Assembly: GCA_016707115.1 (NCBI GenBank)
Contig: JADJIH010000030.1
Span: 62,001 to 126,000 of the forward strand
Origin: Ignavibacteriales bacterium
GTDB taxonomy: Bacteria > Bacteroidota > Ignavibacteria > Ignavibacteriales > Ignavibacteriaceae
Direction: 5' to 3'
DNA length: 64,000 bases
Below the pieces are notes generated by a model. The model ran no database searches and had not been told where the DNA came from. It saw only the letters and a list, made by a program, of their open reading frames with translations. Positions 9,775 through 19,133 of the stretch are shown piece by piece. Each line of letters opens with the position of its first letter. The first letter of the stretch is position 1. The position numbers were made by a program, and so were the translations under genes.

Positions 9775-10556
9775 AGATTAAATTTTTAGGAACAGGTTCC
9801 GGAAAAACTTCTCTCAATCGTTATCACTCATCCTTTCTTATTTCATCATCAACCAATAGTTTGTTAGTTGATTGTGGTGATGGAATTTCGAAAGCAATTC
9901 TTAAACAAAATATTGATTTCAATTCATTCAATTCAATTTTAATTTCTCACTTCCATGCGGATCATTTTGCTGGTCTTCCATCTTTGCTGACTCAAATGAA
10001 ATTAGCCGGTCGTAAAAATGAACTTACAATTTTTGTTCATTCGTCTGAAAAACCTTTTTTAGAAGATTTTATATTTCACTCGTATTTATTTAAAGAGCGA
10101 ATGACTTTTGAATTGAAAATAATTTCTTTTGATGAAGATAATGAAATAAAAGTAAGTGAGAATCTTTATTTTATCTCCAAACTAAACTCGCATTTAGAAA
10201 AGTACAGAAAATATGATGAGCAAAACAGATTAGGTTTTGTATCTCTTTCTTTCCTTTTTAAGGATGATAAAAACACAGTCCTATATTCTGGTGATGTTGG
10301 AACTGAAAAAGATTTATATTTATTTGATCAAAAAGCTGATTGGTTTATAACTGAAACAACTCATATCAAACATGAGAACCTACTTAACATTCTTAATAAA
10401 TTTGAACCTTCAAAGTTAATCTTAACTCATATTGGTGATGATTTTGAAAAAGCACTGAAAAATTTTCATCAATCTCTGCCGGATGAGCTTAAATCTCGCA
10501 TAATTTTGACTTTTGATGGGCTTGAGATAAATCATTACTCTTCAAGCTGTCTTTAA
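9771..10556 (+). CDS. MBL-fold metal-dependent hydrolase (RNase Z-like)
   Basis: A 261-aa cytoplasmic metallo-beta-lactamase-fold protein. The fold's metal-binding motif HFHADH is at about residues 62-67. The start KIKFLGTGSGKTS is like RNase Z and related phosphodiesterases, and LYSGDVG and LILTHIGDD supply the later metal ligands (Asp, His). It is shorter than true RNase Z (about 300 aa) and I see no clear exosite arm, so the substrate is left open. It overlaps the SPOR gene by four bases (ATGA). Confidence 0.82.
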   Translation: MKIKFLGTGSGKTSLNRYHSSFLISSSTNSLLVDCGDGISKAILKQNIDFNSFNSILISHFHADHFAGLPSLLTQMKLAGRKNELTIFVHSSEKPFLEDFIFHSYLFKERMTFELKIISFDEDNEIKVSENLYFISKLNSHLEKYRKYDEQNRLGFVSLSFLFKDDKNTVLYSGDVGTEKDLYLFDQKADWFITETTHIKHENLLNILNKFEPSKLILTHIGDDFEKALKNFHQSLPDELKSRIILTFDGLEINHYSSSCL

Positions 10557-10574
10557 TAAAATCCCACTTTGTGC

Positions 10575-10582
10575 TATATTTG
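10575..10582 (+). promoter_or_regulatory. Possible -7 element upstream of the sigma-54 activator
   Basis: TATATTTG fits the Bacteroidota -7 consensus TAnnTTTG and lies 45 bases before the activator start, just after the previous stop. No clear TTG is found 20 bases upstream, so support is partial. A nine-codon ORF (10601-10630, MADKLKTIK) between this site and the gene overlaps the ATG at 10627 as ATGA and could act as a leader peptide. Confidence 0.35.
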
Positions 10583-10626
10583 TCATACAATTTTTACAAA
10601 ATGGCAGATAAACTTAAAACGATTAA

Positions 10627-11736
10627 ATGACCAGAGACGAATTTAAAATTAGAAACGGAATAATCGGTAAAACCAAAGAGATAAATGATTTGGTTGATAT
10701 AATTATGCAGGTCGCACAATCCGATATTTCGATTTTAATATTTGGTGAGAGCGGAGTTGGCAAAGAGATTTTTGCAAAAGCCATACATGCATTTAGCAAT
10801 CGCTCAGGCAAACCAATGGTTTCTGTAAACTGTGGTGCAATTCCAGAAGGAATAATTGAAAGCGAATTGTTCGGACATAAAAAAGGTTCGTTTACAGGTG
10901 CTGTGGAATCCCGCAAAGGATATTTTGAAATTGCAGATAATAGCACATTATTTTTAGATGAGATTGGCGAGCTTCCGCTTACAACTCAGGTAAAATTATT
11001 ACGGGTGCTTGAGAATAAAGAGTTTATGAAGCTTGGCGCTGAAACTGTTGTTAGAGTTGATGTAAGAATTATAGCGGCCACCAATAAAGATCTGCAAAAA
11101 GAAGTTGATGCAAGAAGATTCAGAGAAGATTTATTTTTTAGATTAAAAGCTGTTTCATTAAACATTCCTCCGTTGAGAAAAAGAAAACCAGATATTGAGG
11201 AACTTGCTAAACATTTTATTAAAAGTTATTGTGAGAACAATAAATTAACTGTTCCCGAAATAACTTCTGGCGCAATGGAGATCTTAAAAAATTATACCTG
11301 GCCTGGTAACATACGAGAATTAAAAAATACAGTTGAAACAGCTGTTGCCTTAAATAGAGGAAAAACTCTTACCGAAGAAATGTTTGCAGAACTGAGTTCA
11401 GATTATGTAGACTACGACGAACAAAGAAATTTACCAGTATTTTTAAGAAAATCTCCTGAAGATGCTGATAGAGAATTAATGTACCGGGCTCTGTTTGAGA
11501 TCAAAAAAGATATTATGGAATTAAAAGATTTAATTGTTCATCGCTTTAATGTTGATGATTTTAACAGAAGTGAAAAAGATAATGATGTTTTATCCATTAG
11601 AGATCTTGAAAAAGATGCGATTGTAAAAGCTTTGGATAAAACAAAAGGAAGTAAAAGAAAAGCCGCTAAATTGTTAAACATCAGTGAAAGAACTTTATAC
11701 AGAAAATTAAAAGAATATGATATCATCGATTCGTAA
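10627..11736 (+). CDS. Sigma-54-interacting transcriptional activator, no sensory domain
   Basis: An AAA+ enhancer-binding protein that uses ATP to open sigma-54 promoters. Walker A GESGVGKE is at residues 40-47, the sigma-54 contact loop GSFTGA at 87-92 (usual form GAFTGA), and Walker B LFLDEIGE at 108-115. The arginine region and Fis-type helix-turn-helix (KAAKLLNISERTLYRKL) are at the C-terminus. At 369 aa it has no receiver, GAF or PAS domain before the AAA+ core. Activity must therefore be set by expression or by a partner, as in PspF-type activators. Its gene order next to lptE is conserved in Bacteroidota. The 3' end overlaps the next gene by 20 bases. Confidence 0.93.
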   Translation: MTRDEFKIRNGIIGKTKEINDLVDIIMQVAQSDISILIFGESGVGKEIFAKAIHAFSNRSGKPMVSVNCGAIPEGIIESELFGHKKGSFTGAVESRKGYFEIADNSTLFLDEIGELPLTTQVKLLRVLENKEFMKLGAETVVRVDVRIIAATNKDLQKEVDARRFREDLFFRLKAVSLNIPPLRKRKPDIEELAKHFIKSYCENNKLTVPEITSGAMEILKNYTWPGNIRELKNTVETAVALNRGKTLTEEMFAELSSDYVDYDEQRNLPVFLRKSPEDADRELMYRALFEIKKDIMELKDLIVHRFNVDDFNRSEKDNDVLSIRDLEKDAIVKALDKTKGSKRKAAKLLNISERTLYRKLKEYDIIDS

Positions 11737-12259
11737 AAAAAATAGTCTTATCTTAATTACAGTTTTGAATCTATTGTTTGTAGTATTAATAGCAATTAAT
11801 TTTACTTCGTGCTGTGCTTATTCTTTTACCGGAGCTTCTGTTCCCGAACATTTAAAGACAATTGCGATTCCAATTGCAGATGATAGAAGTGGTTCTGGTG
11901 AACCTGGTTTAAGAGAGAGTTTAACTCAGAAATTAATTCAAAAATTTATTGATGATAACACATTACAGGTTTCTGAACGTACTTCTGCAAATGCAATTTT
12001 AGAATGTTCTATTGTTTCACTTTCTGATGCTCCAGCAATTGTATCAGCAGGTGAAAATATTGCATCAAGAAGAGTTACAATTGGAGTAAAAGTTATTTAT
12101 CGCGATTTAGTAAAGCGTACATCGATTTTTGAAAAAACATTTTCAAACTATAGCGATTATCCTGCCGGTGATCCGATAACAGGAAGGCAAACTGCAATAG
12201 ATGCAGCTATAGAACTTATAAGTGAAGATATTTTGTTAGACACCGTATCAGGTTGGTAA
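11717..12259 (+). CDS. LptE-like outer-membrane lipoprotein
   Basis: A 180-aa lipoprotein. A basic, hydrophobic signal ends in a lipobox-like FTSC at about residues 30-33. After it come short Ser/Gly-rich text and an LptE-type fold: HLKTIAIPIADDRS, then ESLTQKLIQKFIDDNTLQV, and a C-terminal helix with TAIDAAIELISEDI. LptE plugs the LptD barrel that inserts lipopolysaccharide in the outer membrane. Location right after a sigma-54 activator and near miaB is the usual Bacteroidota setting for lptE, and the two glycosyltransferases downstream fit an envelope role. The start lies inside the activator gene. Sequence similarity in this family is weak, so the call leans on context. Confidence 0.75.
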   Translation: MISSIRKKNSLILITVLNLLFVVLIAINFTSCCAYSFTGASVPEHLKTIAIPIADDRSGSGEPGLRESLTQKLIQKFIDDNTLQVSERTSANAILECSIVSLSDAPAIVSAGENIASRRVTIGVKVIYRDLVKRTSIFEKTFSNYSDYPAGDPITGRQTAIDAAIELISEDILLDTVSGW

Positions 12260-12281
12260 AAAGAAAGGTGAGTTAGTTTTA

Positions 12282-13739
12282 ATGGAACAAGTAGTTTTAA
12301 TAGGATATTTTGTTTCGCTTTCAATCCTGTTTTTATTTGGTTTACATGGTTTTGTAATGATGTACTACCATAGGAAGTATGGACATAAAAATCCTGTACC
12401 CGATAAAGATTTTGTTCCTGATAAACATGTTACCATTCAACTTCCACTTTATAATGAAATGTATGTTATAGAAAGATTAATTGATTCTGTTTGTGAGATT
12501 GATTATCCCAAAGATAAAATGGAAATCCAGGTGCTTGATGATTCAACTGATGAAACAACATCAATAGTTGCAAAAGCTGTTGAAGCAAAACAAAAATTAG
12601 GATTTGATATTTCGCATGTCAGAAGGGGATCACGAGAAGGATATAAAGCAGGTGCACTTAAAGAAGGAATGAAAATTGCAAAAGGAGAATTTATTGCAAT
12701 TTTTGATGCAGATTTTATTCCACAAAAAGAATTTTTGAAAAAAACACTTTCATACTTTACTGATGATAAAGTCGGAATGGTTCAATCCAGATGGGAACAT
12801 CTTAATGGTGATTATTCAATCATTACAAAAGCTCAAGCACTTGCTCTTGATGGACATTTTGTAATTGAACAAACGGTTCGTAACAAATCCGGATTCTTTA
12901 TTAATTTTAATGGAACCGGCGGTGTGTGGAGAAAAAAATGTATTGAGGATGCAGGCAACTGGCATGCTGATACATTAACAGAAGACTTAGATTTAAGTTA
13001 TCGCGCTCAGCTTATTGGCTGGAGATTTGTTTTCTTAAAAGATTTTACTTCACCTGCAGAATTACCTTCTGAAATCAATGCTTTAAAAGCTCAGCAATTT
13101 CGCTGGACAAAAGGAGCTGTGGAAACTGCAAAAAAAATTCTTCCTTTAGTTTGGAAATCAAAAGTTCCTTTAAGAGTTAAGCTTCAATCAACATTTCATT
13201 TAACAAACAATTTGGTTTTCCCGTTTATCCTGCTTGCTGCAATTTTAAATGTTCCGTTAATTTTTATAAAGAACAGCGGTGCTCACGAAATTTATTTTGC
13301 TATTATGTCTTTATTCGTTTTAGCATTTGTAAGTTCTTTCTTGTTTTATATGTATTCGCAGAAAGATATTCGTACTGATTGGCGTAAACGGATTGTGCTT
13401 TTCCCACTGTTTATGGCTGGCAGTATGGGGCTTGCGGTTAATAATTCCCGAGCTGTGTTTGAAGGGTTGATGAATAGGAAAAGCGAGTTTGTGCGTACAC
13501 CAAAATTCAAACAGGAAAGTGACAAGGATACATTTATTGGAAATAAATATTTAAATAAAAAACTTGGGCTTTCTGTTTTTGTTGAAGCTGTGCTTGCAGT
13601 TTATTGTTTTATTGGAGTTTTATCTTCAATCTATTTTATGGAGTTAGCTTCTATTCCTTTTCAGGTATTATTTACTTTAGGTTTTTCATTTATAGCTTAT
13701 ACATCAATTAAACACGCATACGCAACAAAGAAAATTTAA
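12282..13739 (+). CDS. Family 2 glycosyltransferase, membrane-bound
   Basis: A 485-aa inner-membrane processive-type GT2. It has an N-terminal membrane helix (residues 4-26), then the catalytic domain with VLDDSTDET, FDADFIP (DxD), TEDLDLSYR (TED) and QQFRW (the QxxRW motif). Four or more C-terminal membrane helices follow, from about residue 300. The layout resembles cellulose-synthase/glucosyltransferases and ceramide glucosyltransferase-like enzymes of Bacteroidota. The acceptor is not evident. The gene ends TAATG with the next gene (1-base overlap), so they form one operon. Confidence 0.88.
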   Translation: MEQVVLIGYFVSLSILFLFGLHGFVMMYYHRKYGHKNPVPDKDFVPDKHVTIQLPLYNEMYVIERLIDSVCEIDYPKDKMEIQVLDDSTDETTSIVAKAVEAKQKLGFDISHVRRGSREGYKAGALKEGMKIAKGEFIAIFDADFIPQKEFLKKTLSYFTDDKVGMVQSRWEHLNGDYSIITKAQALALDGHFVIEQTVRNKSGFFINFNGTGGVWRKKCIEDAGNWHADTLTEDLDLSYRAQLIGWRFVFLKDFTSPAELPSEINALKAQQFRWTKGAVETAKKILPLVWKSKVPLRVKLQSTFHLTNNLVFPFILLAAILNVPLIFIKNSGAHEIYFAIMSLFVLAFVSSFLFYMYSQKDIRTDWRKRIVLFPLFMAGSMGLAVNNSRAVFEGLMNRKSEFVRTPKFKQESDKDTFIGNKYLNKKLGLSVFVEAVLAVYCFIGVLSSIYFMELASIPFQVLFTLGFSFIAYTSIKHAYATKKI

Positions 13740-14434
13740 TGAGCAGTAATTCATTCGATGCGTTCAATCAGAAAGTAAGTTTAATATACGAGTACAATAA
13801 CAAATCTCCTTTGTTTGCTCGTGTTGCTGAAAACGAAATCGAAAAAAATAATATTGATGAGGCTATAAAAATTTTAACGGATGGATTACATAATCATCCC
13901 GATTTTTCAGTCGCATATTTTCTACTAAGCAAAGCTCACACAATTAAAGGAAACTACGGCCAGGCTTTAAAGTTTGTAAAAAAGGGAAGTGAATTAATTC
14001 ATTCACCAAAAACATTTGATTACTACCTTCGTGAAATTGATGCTATAAAAAAACAAAGACAGCTTTTTAATGTTTCCCGCTGGGCAGATTCTGCCAATGA
14101 AAAATTTTCAAATTTCACTCCAACTCCGGCAAATAAAATAGAAAAAGAAAAACCTGCTGAAAGCATTGAAGAAACGCTAAATAAACTTACTGCAGAAATT
14201 GAAGGTGCTACTCAAACGGTTAAAGAAGCAAAAAAGAAAATTGAGGAATCAAAACCCAAAGATTTTACTAATAATGATTTTATAGTTTCTGAAACACTTG
14301 CAAAAATTTATATAACTCAGGGCGAGTTTAAAGAAGCAATTGCCGTTTATAAAAAATTGAAAATTAAAAATCCTGAAAAAGAAACTTACTTTGACTCTAA
14401 AATTTCAGAGCTAAAAGCAAAGTTAAGTGCTTAG
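13739..14434 (+). CDS. Tetratricopeptide-repeat protein
   Basis: A 231-aa protein with no signal peptide. The N-terminal half has TPR helices (IDEAIKILTDGLHNHPDFSV, then GQALKFVKKGSEL). The middle is a charged, coiled-coil-like linker of Lys/Glu (residues about 125-175). The C-terminal end holds one more TPR (LAKIYITQGEFKEAIAVYKKL). Such proteins are scaffolds. It overlaps the GT2 gene by one base and may serve that enzyme. No enzymatic motif is present. Confidence 0.75.
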   Translation: MSSNSFDAFNQKVSLIYEYNNKSPLFARVAENEIEKNNIDEAIKILTDGLHNHPDFSVAYFLLSKAHTIKGNYGQALKFVKKGSELIHSPKTFDYYLREIDAIKKQRQLFNVSRWADSANEKFSNFTPTPANKIEKEKPAESIEETLNKLTAEIEGATQTVKEAKKKIEESKPKDFTNNDFIVSETLAKIYITQGEFKEAIAVYKKLKIKNPEKETYFDSKISELKAKLSA

Positions 14435-14476
14435 TTAATCTCTATTACCTGCATACTTTTTTATTACCTTTGTACT

Positions 14477-15088
14477 ATGATTGATACAACCCAAAATCTA
14501 GTTTTAACTCGAAAATTCTTTATTCGCCCAGTTCTGGTTGTGGCAAAGGACTTGCTTGGTAAGGTACTCATAAAGAAAGATGGCAATCGTGTACTTGCGG
14601 CAAGAATTATTGAAGTTGAGGCTTATGATGGAAAAGTTGACAAAGCCTCACATTCATTTAATGGCAAAACAAAACGTAATGAAGTTATGTTTAATGAAGG
14701 CGGATATTTTTATGTTTATTTTACATACGGTGCTCATTTTTGCTGCAATGTTGTTACAGGAAAACGAAATAACGGTGAGGCAGTTTTAATTCGCGCCGTT
14801 GAACCTTTACTTGGTATTAATAAAATGATAGAAAACAGATTTGGTAGAGAATTGAAATCAGAAAAAGAAATTTATAATCTAACAAGCGGACCTGGGAAGG
14901 TTTGTAAAGCTTTTGGATTTAATAAAGAACATTCTGGTTTGGATTTAACAAACAGTTCCGTATTTATTGTAAATCAACCAAAGCTTAAGAATAATATGAT
15001 TGGTGTTTCTAAAAGAATAGGTATTACAAAATCTGCTAGTTTACCCTGGAGATTTTTTGAAATCGGAAATCCATATTTATCTAAATGA
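14477..15088 (+). CDS. mpg: DNA-3-methyladenine glycosylase (AAG/MPG family)
   Basis: A monofunctional base-excision glycosylase that removes alkylated purines such as 3-methyladenine and hypoxanthine. The family hallmarks are all visible: LARKFF-like TRKFFIRP, ARIIEVEAYDG (catalytic Glu region), DKASHSFNGKTKRNEVMF, and GYFYVYFTYGAHFCCNVV. Also present is the LTSGPGKVCKAFGF block. Length (203 aa) is normal for bacterial AAG. It follows a 42-base gap and overlaps the GT9 gene by four bases (ATGA), so it rides in an envelope operon. TACCTTTG at 14465, just upstream, resembles a -7 element and hints at an extra, nearly leaderless promoter. Confidence 0.92.
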   Translation: MIDTTQNLVLTRKFFIRPVLVVAKDLLGKVLIKKDGNRVLAARIIEVEAYDGKVDKASHSFNGKTKRNEVMFNEGGYFYVYFTYGAHFCCNVVTGKRNNGEAVLIRAVEPLLGINKMIENRFGRELKSEKEIYNLTSGPGKVCKAFGFNKEHSGLDLTNSSVFIVNQPKLKNNMIGVSKRIGITKSASLPWRFFEIGNPYLSK

Positions 15089-16113
15089 GTATAGAACCTA
15101 AAAATATTTTAATTGTTAGAACCGATAGAATTGGTGATTTGATTCTAACTTTGCCATTAGCTGGATTGATAAAAAAACAATATCCGGATTGTAAAGTTTC
15201 ATTCTTAGTTCGTGATTACACAAAAAATATTGTAAGCAATCATCCGCATATTGATGAGGTTTTAGTTTTAAAAGAAATTAATGGAAATGTAATTCTGTCT
15301 GACAACATAAACCTTATCAAACAGAGAAATTTTGATAATTGCATAGTTGTCTATCCAAGATTCCAAATTAGTCTGATAATTTTTTTAAGTGGAATTAAAA
15401 ATAGAATTGGCACCGGTTACCGCTGGTATTCGTTTTTATTTAATAAAAAAGTTTATGAACATAGAAAGAATGCTGAACGGCACGAGCTCGAATACAATTT
15501 TAATCTTCTTGAGAAATTAGAAATAAAAAACTCTGTTGCTGAAAGTAATGTTGCTTACGATCTTAAAGTTGATGAAAGTTCTCTGAAGAATGTTACTAAG
15601 ATTTTGGTGGATGAAAAATTGGATCTGCAAAAACCTCTTATAATTGTTCATCCCGGAAGCGGCGGAAGTTCTGTAGATTTACCAATAAATAAATTTGCTG
15701 AACTTGTAAGCAAACTTGATGATGATTACCAAATCATTTTAACAGGAAGTAAAAACGAAATTGAACTTTGTGAAAAAATTAAATCATCGGGCAAAGTAAA
15801 AAATATGGCCGGCAGATTTAATCTTGATGAATTAACTGCCTTGATTAGTAAATCTGTAATGTTTATCTCAAACTCAACAGGACCAATACACATTGCAGCG
15901 GCGCTTGGCAAATATACCGTTGGGTTTTACCCCAAAATTGTATCTTGCTCAAAAGAACGCTGGGGACCATATACAAATAAAAAACTTGTGTACGAACCGC
16001 AGATTGATTGTAAAAATTGTACACGCGAGCAGTGTGAAAAATTAAATTGTATGGATTCGATTGATATGACAAAAGTGTACAGCGATATTAAAAATGTTCT
16101 AAATAAACTTTAA
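15085..16113 (+). CDS. Family 9 glycosyltransferase (heptosyltransferase-like)
   Basis: A 342-aa GT-B enzyme of the heptosyltransferase family, which adds ADP-heptose or similar sugars to the lipopolysaccharide core at the inner face of the inner membrane. The start NILIVRTDRIGDLILTLPL is the family signature. The C-terminal nucleotide-binding part has IIVHPGSGG, then SNSTGPIHIAAALGK and a cluster of four cysteines (residues about 314-325, CKNCTREQCEKLNC). The sugar is not certain. Coupled by ATGA to the glycosylase gene and 10 bases from the DUF3108 gene. Confidence 0.9.
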   Translation: MSIEPKNILIVRTDRIGDLILTLPLAGLIKKQYPDCKVSFLVRDYTKNIVSNHPHIDEVLVLKEINGNVILSDNINLIKQRNFDNCIVVYPRFQISLIIFLSGIKNRIGTGYRWYSFLFNKKVYEHRKNAERHELEYNFNLLEKLEIKNSVAESNVAYDLKVDESSLKNVTKILVDEKLDLQKPLIIVHPGSGGSSVDLPINKFAELVSKLDDDYQIILTGSKNEIELCEKIKSSGKVKNMAGRFNLDELTALISKSVMFISNSTGPIHIAAALGKYTVGFYPKIVSCSKERWGPYTNKKLVYEPQIDCKNCTREQCEKLNCMDSIDMTKVYSDIKNVLNKL

Positions 16114-16123
16114 GGAGTTGTAA

Positions 16124-16927
16124 ATGAAATCCTTTAATAAAATAAAACACATAATTGTAATGCTCTTAGTTTTCGTGATTGCAATTTCCACCGCAACTGC
16201 ACAGAAAAAAGATGAATTCAGAAAGCATGAAAACAATGCATTTAGAGAAGGCGAGAAGCTTACTTTTAATGTTAAGTACGGTTTTGTTACTGCAGGAATA
16301 GCTTCCTTTGAAATACCTGCAATTAAAAAAATATCCGGTAGAAATGCTTACCATGTATTATTTGAAGTAAACACAGTTCCAACTTTTGATGCATTCTTTA
16401 AAGTGCGTGATAGATATGAAACTTATCTTGATGTAGAAGGCATCTTTCCATGGAGATTTGAACAGCACATACGCGAAGGAAAATTCTCAAGAGATTTTTC
16501 CGCTTTCTTTGATCAGAGAAAAGGCAAAGCAAAAACCAGCGATGGACAATTTGATATTCCTAAATATGTAAACGATATTGTTTCAGCTTTCTTCTATGCC
16601 AGAACAATAGATTACTCAAACTTAAAAGTTGGAGATAAAATTCCGTTAAAGAATTTTTATAAAGATAAAGTTTACGATCTTGATGTTGTGTACCACGGTA
16701 AAGAAACAATTGAAGTTGAAGCAGGAAAATTTGAATGTTTAATTGTTGAACCGTTAGTGCAGGAAGGCGGATTGTTTAAAAGCGAAGGCAGCATAATGCT
16801 GTGGATGACAAATGATGAAGCAAAAATGCCAGTTCGTGTAAAAACAAAAGTTGTAGTAGGCGCAATTGATGCAGATTTAACAAGCTACAAAGGCGTTTAC
16901 GGCAAATTAACTTCCAAACGTAAATAA
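16124..16927 (+). CDS. DUF3108 exported protein
   Basis: A 267-aa protein with a signal peptide ending near STATAQ (residue 26) and one DUF3108 domain: FREGEKLTFNVKYGFVTAG, then FEVNTVPTFDAFFKVRDRYE and EGSIMLWMTNDEAKMPVRV. Such proteins are predicted beta-rich periplasmic or outer-membrane-associated factors with no proven reaction. A strong SD (AAGGAG) is eight bases upstream of the ATG. It is the last gene of the block, and a GC-rich inverted repeat begins just after its stop. Confidence 0.85.
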   Translation: MKSFNKIKHIIVMLLVFVIAISTATAQKKDEFRKHENNAFREGEKLTFNVKYGFVTAGIASFEIPAIKKISGRNAYHVLFEVNTVPTFDAFFKVRDRYETYLDVEGIFPWRFEQHIREGKFSRDFSAFFDQRKGKAKTSDGQFDIPKYVNDIVSAFFYARTIDYSNLKVGDKIPLKNFYKDKVYDLDVVYHGKETIEVEAGKFECLIVEPLVQEGGLFKSEGSIMLWMTNDEAKMPVRVKTKVVVGAIDADLTSYKGVYGKLTSKRK

Positions 16928-16928
16928 T

Positions 16929-16979
16929 ACCTCTCCCTTAATCCCTCTCCTTGGTAAGGAGAGGGAAACAGGGTGAGGT
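16929..16979. repeat. REP-like nested inverted repeat, copy 1
   Basis: A GC-rich island in AT-rich DNA. The inner 10-bp stem CCCTCTCCTT/AAGGAGAGGG (16943-16952 with 16956-16965) is enclosed by outer ACCTC/GAGGT arms (16929-16933 with 16975-16979). Two related elements occur at 31293-31341 and 48630-48670. It may also terminate the upstream operon, although no U tract follows. Confidence 0.7.
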
Positions 16980-17185
16980 CGAATAATACTTGCCTATACT
17001 CAATAAATTACCCAATTTAATAAAAAATTAATCTCCCAACGGTGGATTATTAACCTCTCTTTTCATACTTTGGACGTGGGAATTTGGTTTTACACGCTAT
17101 GCAAACAGTAAAACCATCTTACTTTATCTTTTCTGAAAAATATAATTAAACTATTTCATAATTTATTTATTCGCGAGGGTTCTCT

Positions 17186-19067
17186 ATGAAAAAACTTTTT
17201 ACTTTTTTATTCGTTTTTACTTTTGTTCAATTAAGTTTTGGGCAGTTGAGAACTTTTATTGGTGGCAGACACGACTTAAAGCGTGCGATGCACTAAATGC
17301 TGGTCAGTACGGTACTTAACATTTTATATTACAAGTGATTTGATAGAAGCCGCAAATTTTGGATTGGAAGTACCAGTTTTGACATTAAACCGATCAGAGT
17401 GCTACATTACTTTTACACAATGTCGACATCAGAGGTCATTTTATCATGGGTCTAGAACAGGTTTACTGGTGATGCTAATACATGCAACAAACAACGTTAC
17501 AATAGATGGACTAGCTAATGGTGGAACAACAAAGTAATTTTTACGATTACAGTGCGAGCCTTACAAATGCAAGAGTAATTATAGTGGGAGTAACAATGAA
17601 AATACGGTTATTAAAAACTGTATAATCAATAATTTAACTTCATCGGTACTTCCTCTTGTGCTGGAGCAGTTTACAAACAAGGCACTTGAAGTAGCCCTAT
17701 TAGCCTAATAATTGAAAACAACACTTCCTGGTTAGTGTTGTCGTAATGGGTTGAGATAACAAATTCAGGTACCACCTTAGATAACTGGTTTTGTATTTAG
17801 AAATAATATTGTAACAGCAGACGTCGATTGCTCGAAATAACGAGAATATTTACAAAATGAATTCATCTTCAAACTGGTGTTCCAGGGACTATTTCTTATG
17901 GAGTTTGGACTTCAACTGGAGTCACAGGGACTGTAAATATTTTTAACAATAAATTCATACAGTCTACTACTGAAGAAACCGGAGCTCAGGGACATAGGGT
18001 GATCTCATTGTCAAGTGGTGCAACTTATAATGTTTACAACAATATGTTTTCAGGGATGGATAAAACAGCCGCTTCAACTGCATTAAATCTAACTTATCTG
18101 TTTTATAGTGGTGTTGCTGGTAAAATATATAACAACACTTTTTATATGCCTGCTCTAACAAATGCAACCTCTACCGGATATTATAGTTGTATCAATATTT
18201 CCGGCAATACTGCTGAAATTATTAACACATTTTAATGATGAACAACTCAGACTAATCCATCTTTCAAGTGCTGTTTCAACTTATAATTCTATGCTCACTC
18301 GGTTGTTGCACAGATCGACTTTAGCAGTCCGATGTCAATTCAAAATCTGTAAAGTTAATTGTTTCGCAACAACTTGCATTTATCAGGTACTTCTTTAGGC
18401 GATGTAAATTTAATAGGAACACCTCTTGGCTCCATTCGATGTTGATATTGATGGAGAAGGACGTCATGCCACTTTTCCATATATTGGAGCGGATGAAACA
18501 GATTTTCCTCTTCCAGTAGAGCTTACATCATTTACAGCTTCTGTTATTGGTTCAAAAGTTAAATTAAACTGGCAGACAGCAACAGAAATAAATAATTATG
18601 GATTTGAGAGTTGAAGCTCAGGTAACGCAGAGCAGGAAAATATTGGTTTTATAAGTGGTAACGGAAATTCAAACTCGCAAAAAAGTTACTCATTTATGGA
18701 TGAGAATATTTCTGTTGGTAAATACTCATACAGGTTAAAGCAGATTGATAATGATGGTACATTTGAATTCTCATCAACAATTGAAGTGGATCTTGGAATA
18801 CCAAAGGACTTTCAATTGAGTCAGAACTATCCAAATCCGTTTAACCCTATGACTAAAATACAGTATACGCTTCCTGTAGATGCACAAGTAACACTTCAAA
18901 TATATTCCATCACAGGTGAGTTAATGGAGTCGTTAGTATCCGAGTATCAAACTTCAGGAAGCTACACAATCGATTTTGATGGGAGTAACTTTGCAAGCGG
19001 AACATACCTTTACAGACTAGTTGCGAATGATTTTGTTCAGACAAAAAAGATGACATTGGTTAAATAG
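17186..19067 (+). pseudogene. Wrecked T9SS-secreted beta-helix protein
   Basis: An ATG with a GCGAGGG leader starts a clear signal peptide (MKKLFTFLFVFTF..LSFGQ), but the frame stops at 17294. Fragments in several frames continue the protein: LNAGQYGT, a right-handed beta-helix-like stretch (residues read from 17999-18235, ending GNTAEIINTF), then DIDGEGRHATFPYIGADE at 18438, the shared stalk LPVELTSFTASVIGS at 18510, an in-frame stop near 18613, and an intact last part to the KKMTLVK end at 19067. I count at least six indels or stops. Its sorting domain is of a second type (YSITGELMESL, then FASGTYLYRL). It is either a decayed gene or a poorly assembled one. Confidence 0.8.
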
Positions 19068-19077
19068 TATTTTAGAA

Positions 19078-19113
19078 AACCTTCGAGGTTACAAACCAGA
19101 AACCTCGAAGGTT
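19078..19113 (+). terminator. Terminator after the beta-helix pseudogene
   Basis: A 13-bp perfect stem, AACCTTCGAGGTT (19078-19090) with its complement at 19101-19113, with a 10-nt loop, ten bases after the stop. Only a modest T-rich tail follows. Confidence 0.7.
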
Positions 19114-19133
19114 CTATTATATAGGGAATTATT

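Noticed and set aside
17283..17537. Separate 84-codon gene in the beta-helix pseudogene
   Set aside because: Its text is a shifted remnant of the secreted protein and it has no RBS of its own.
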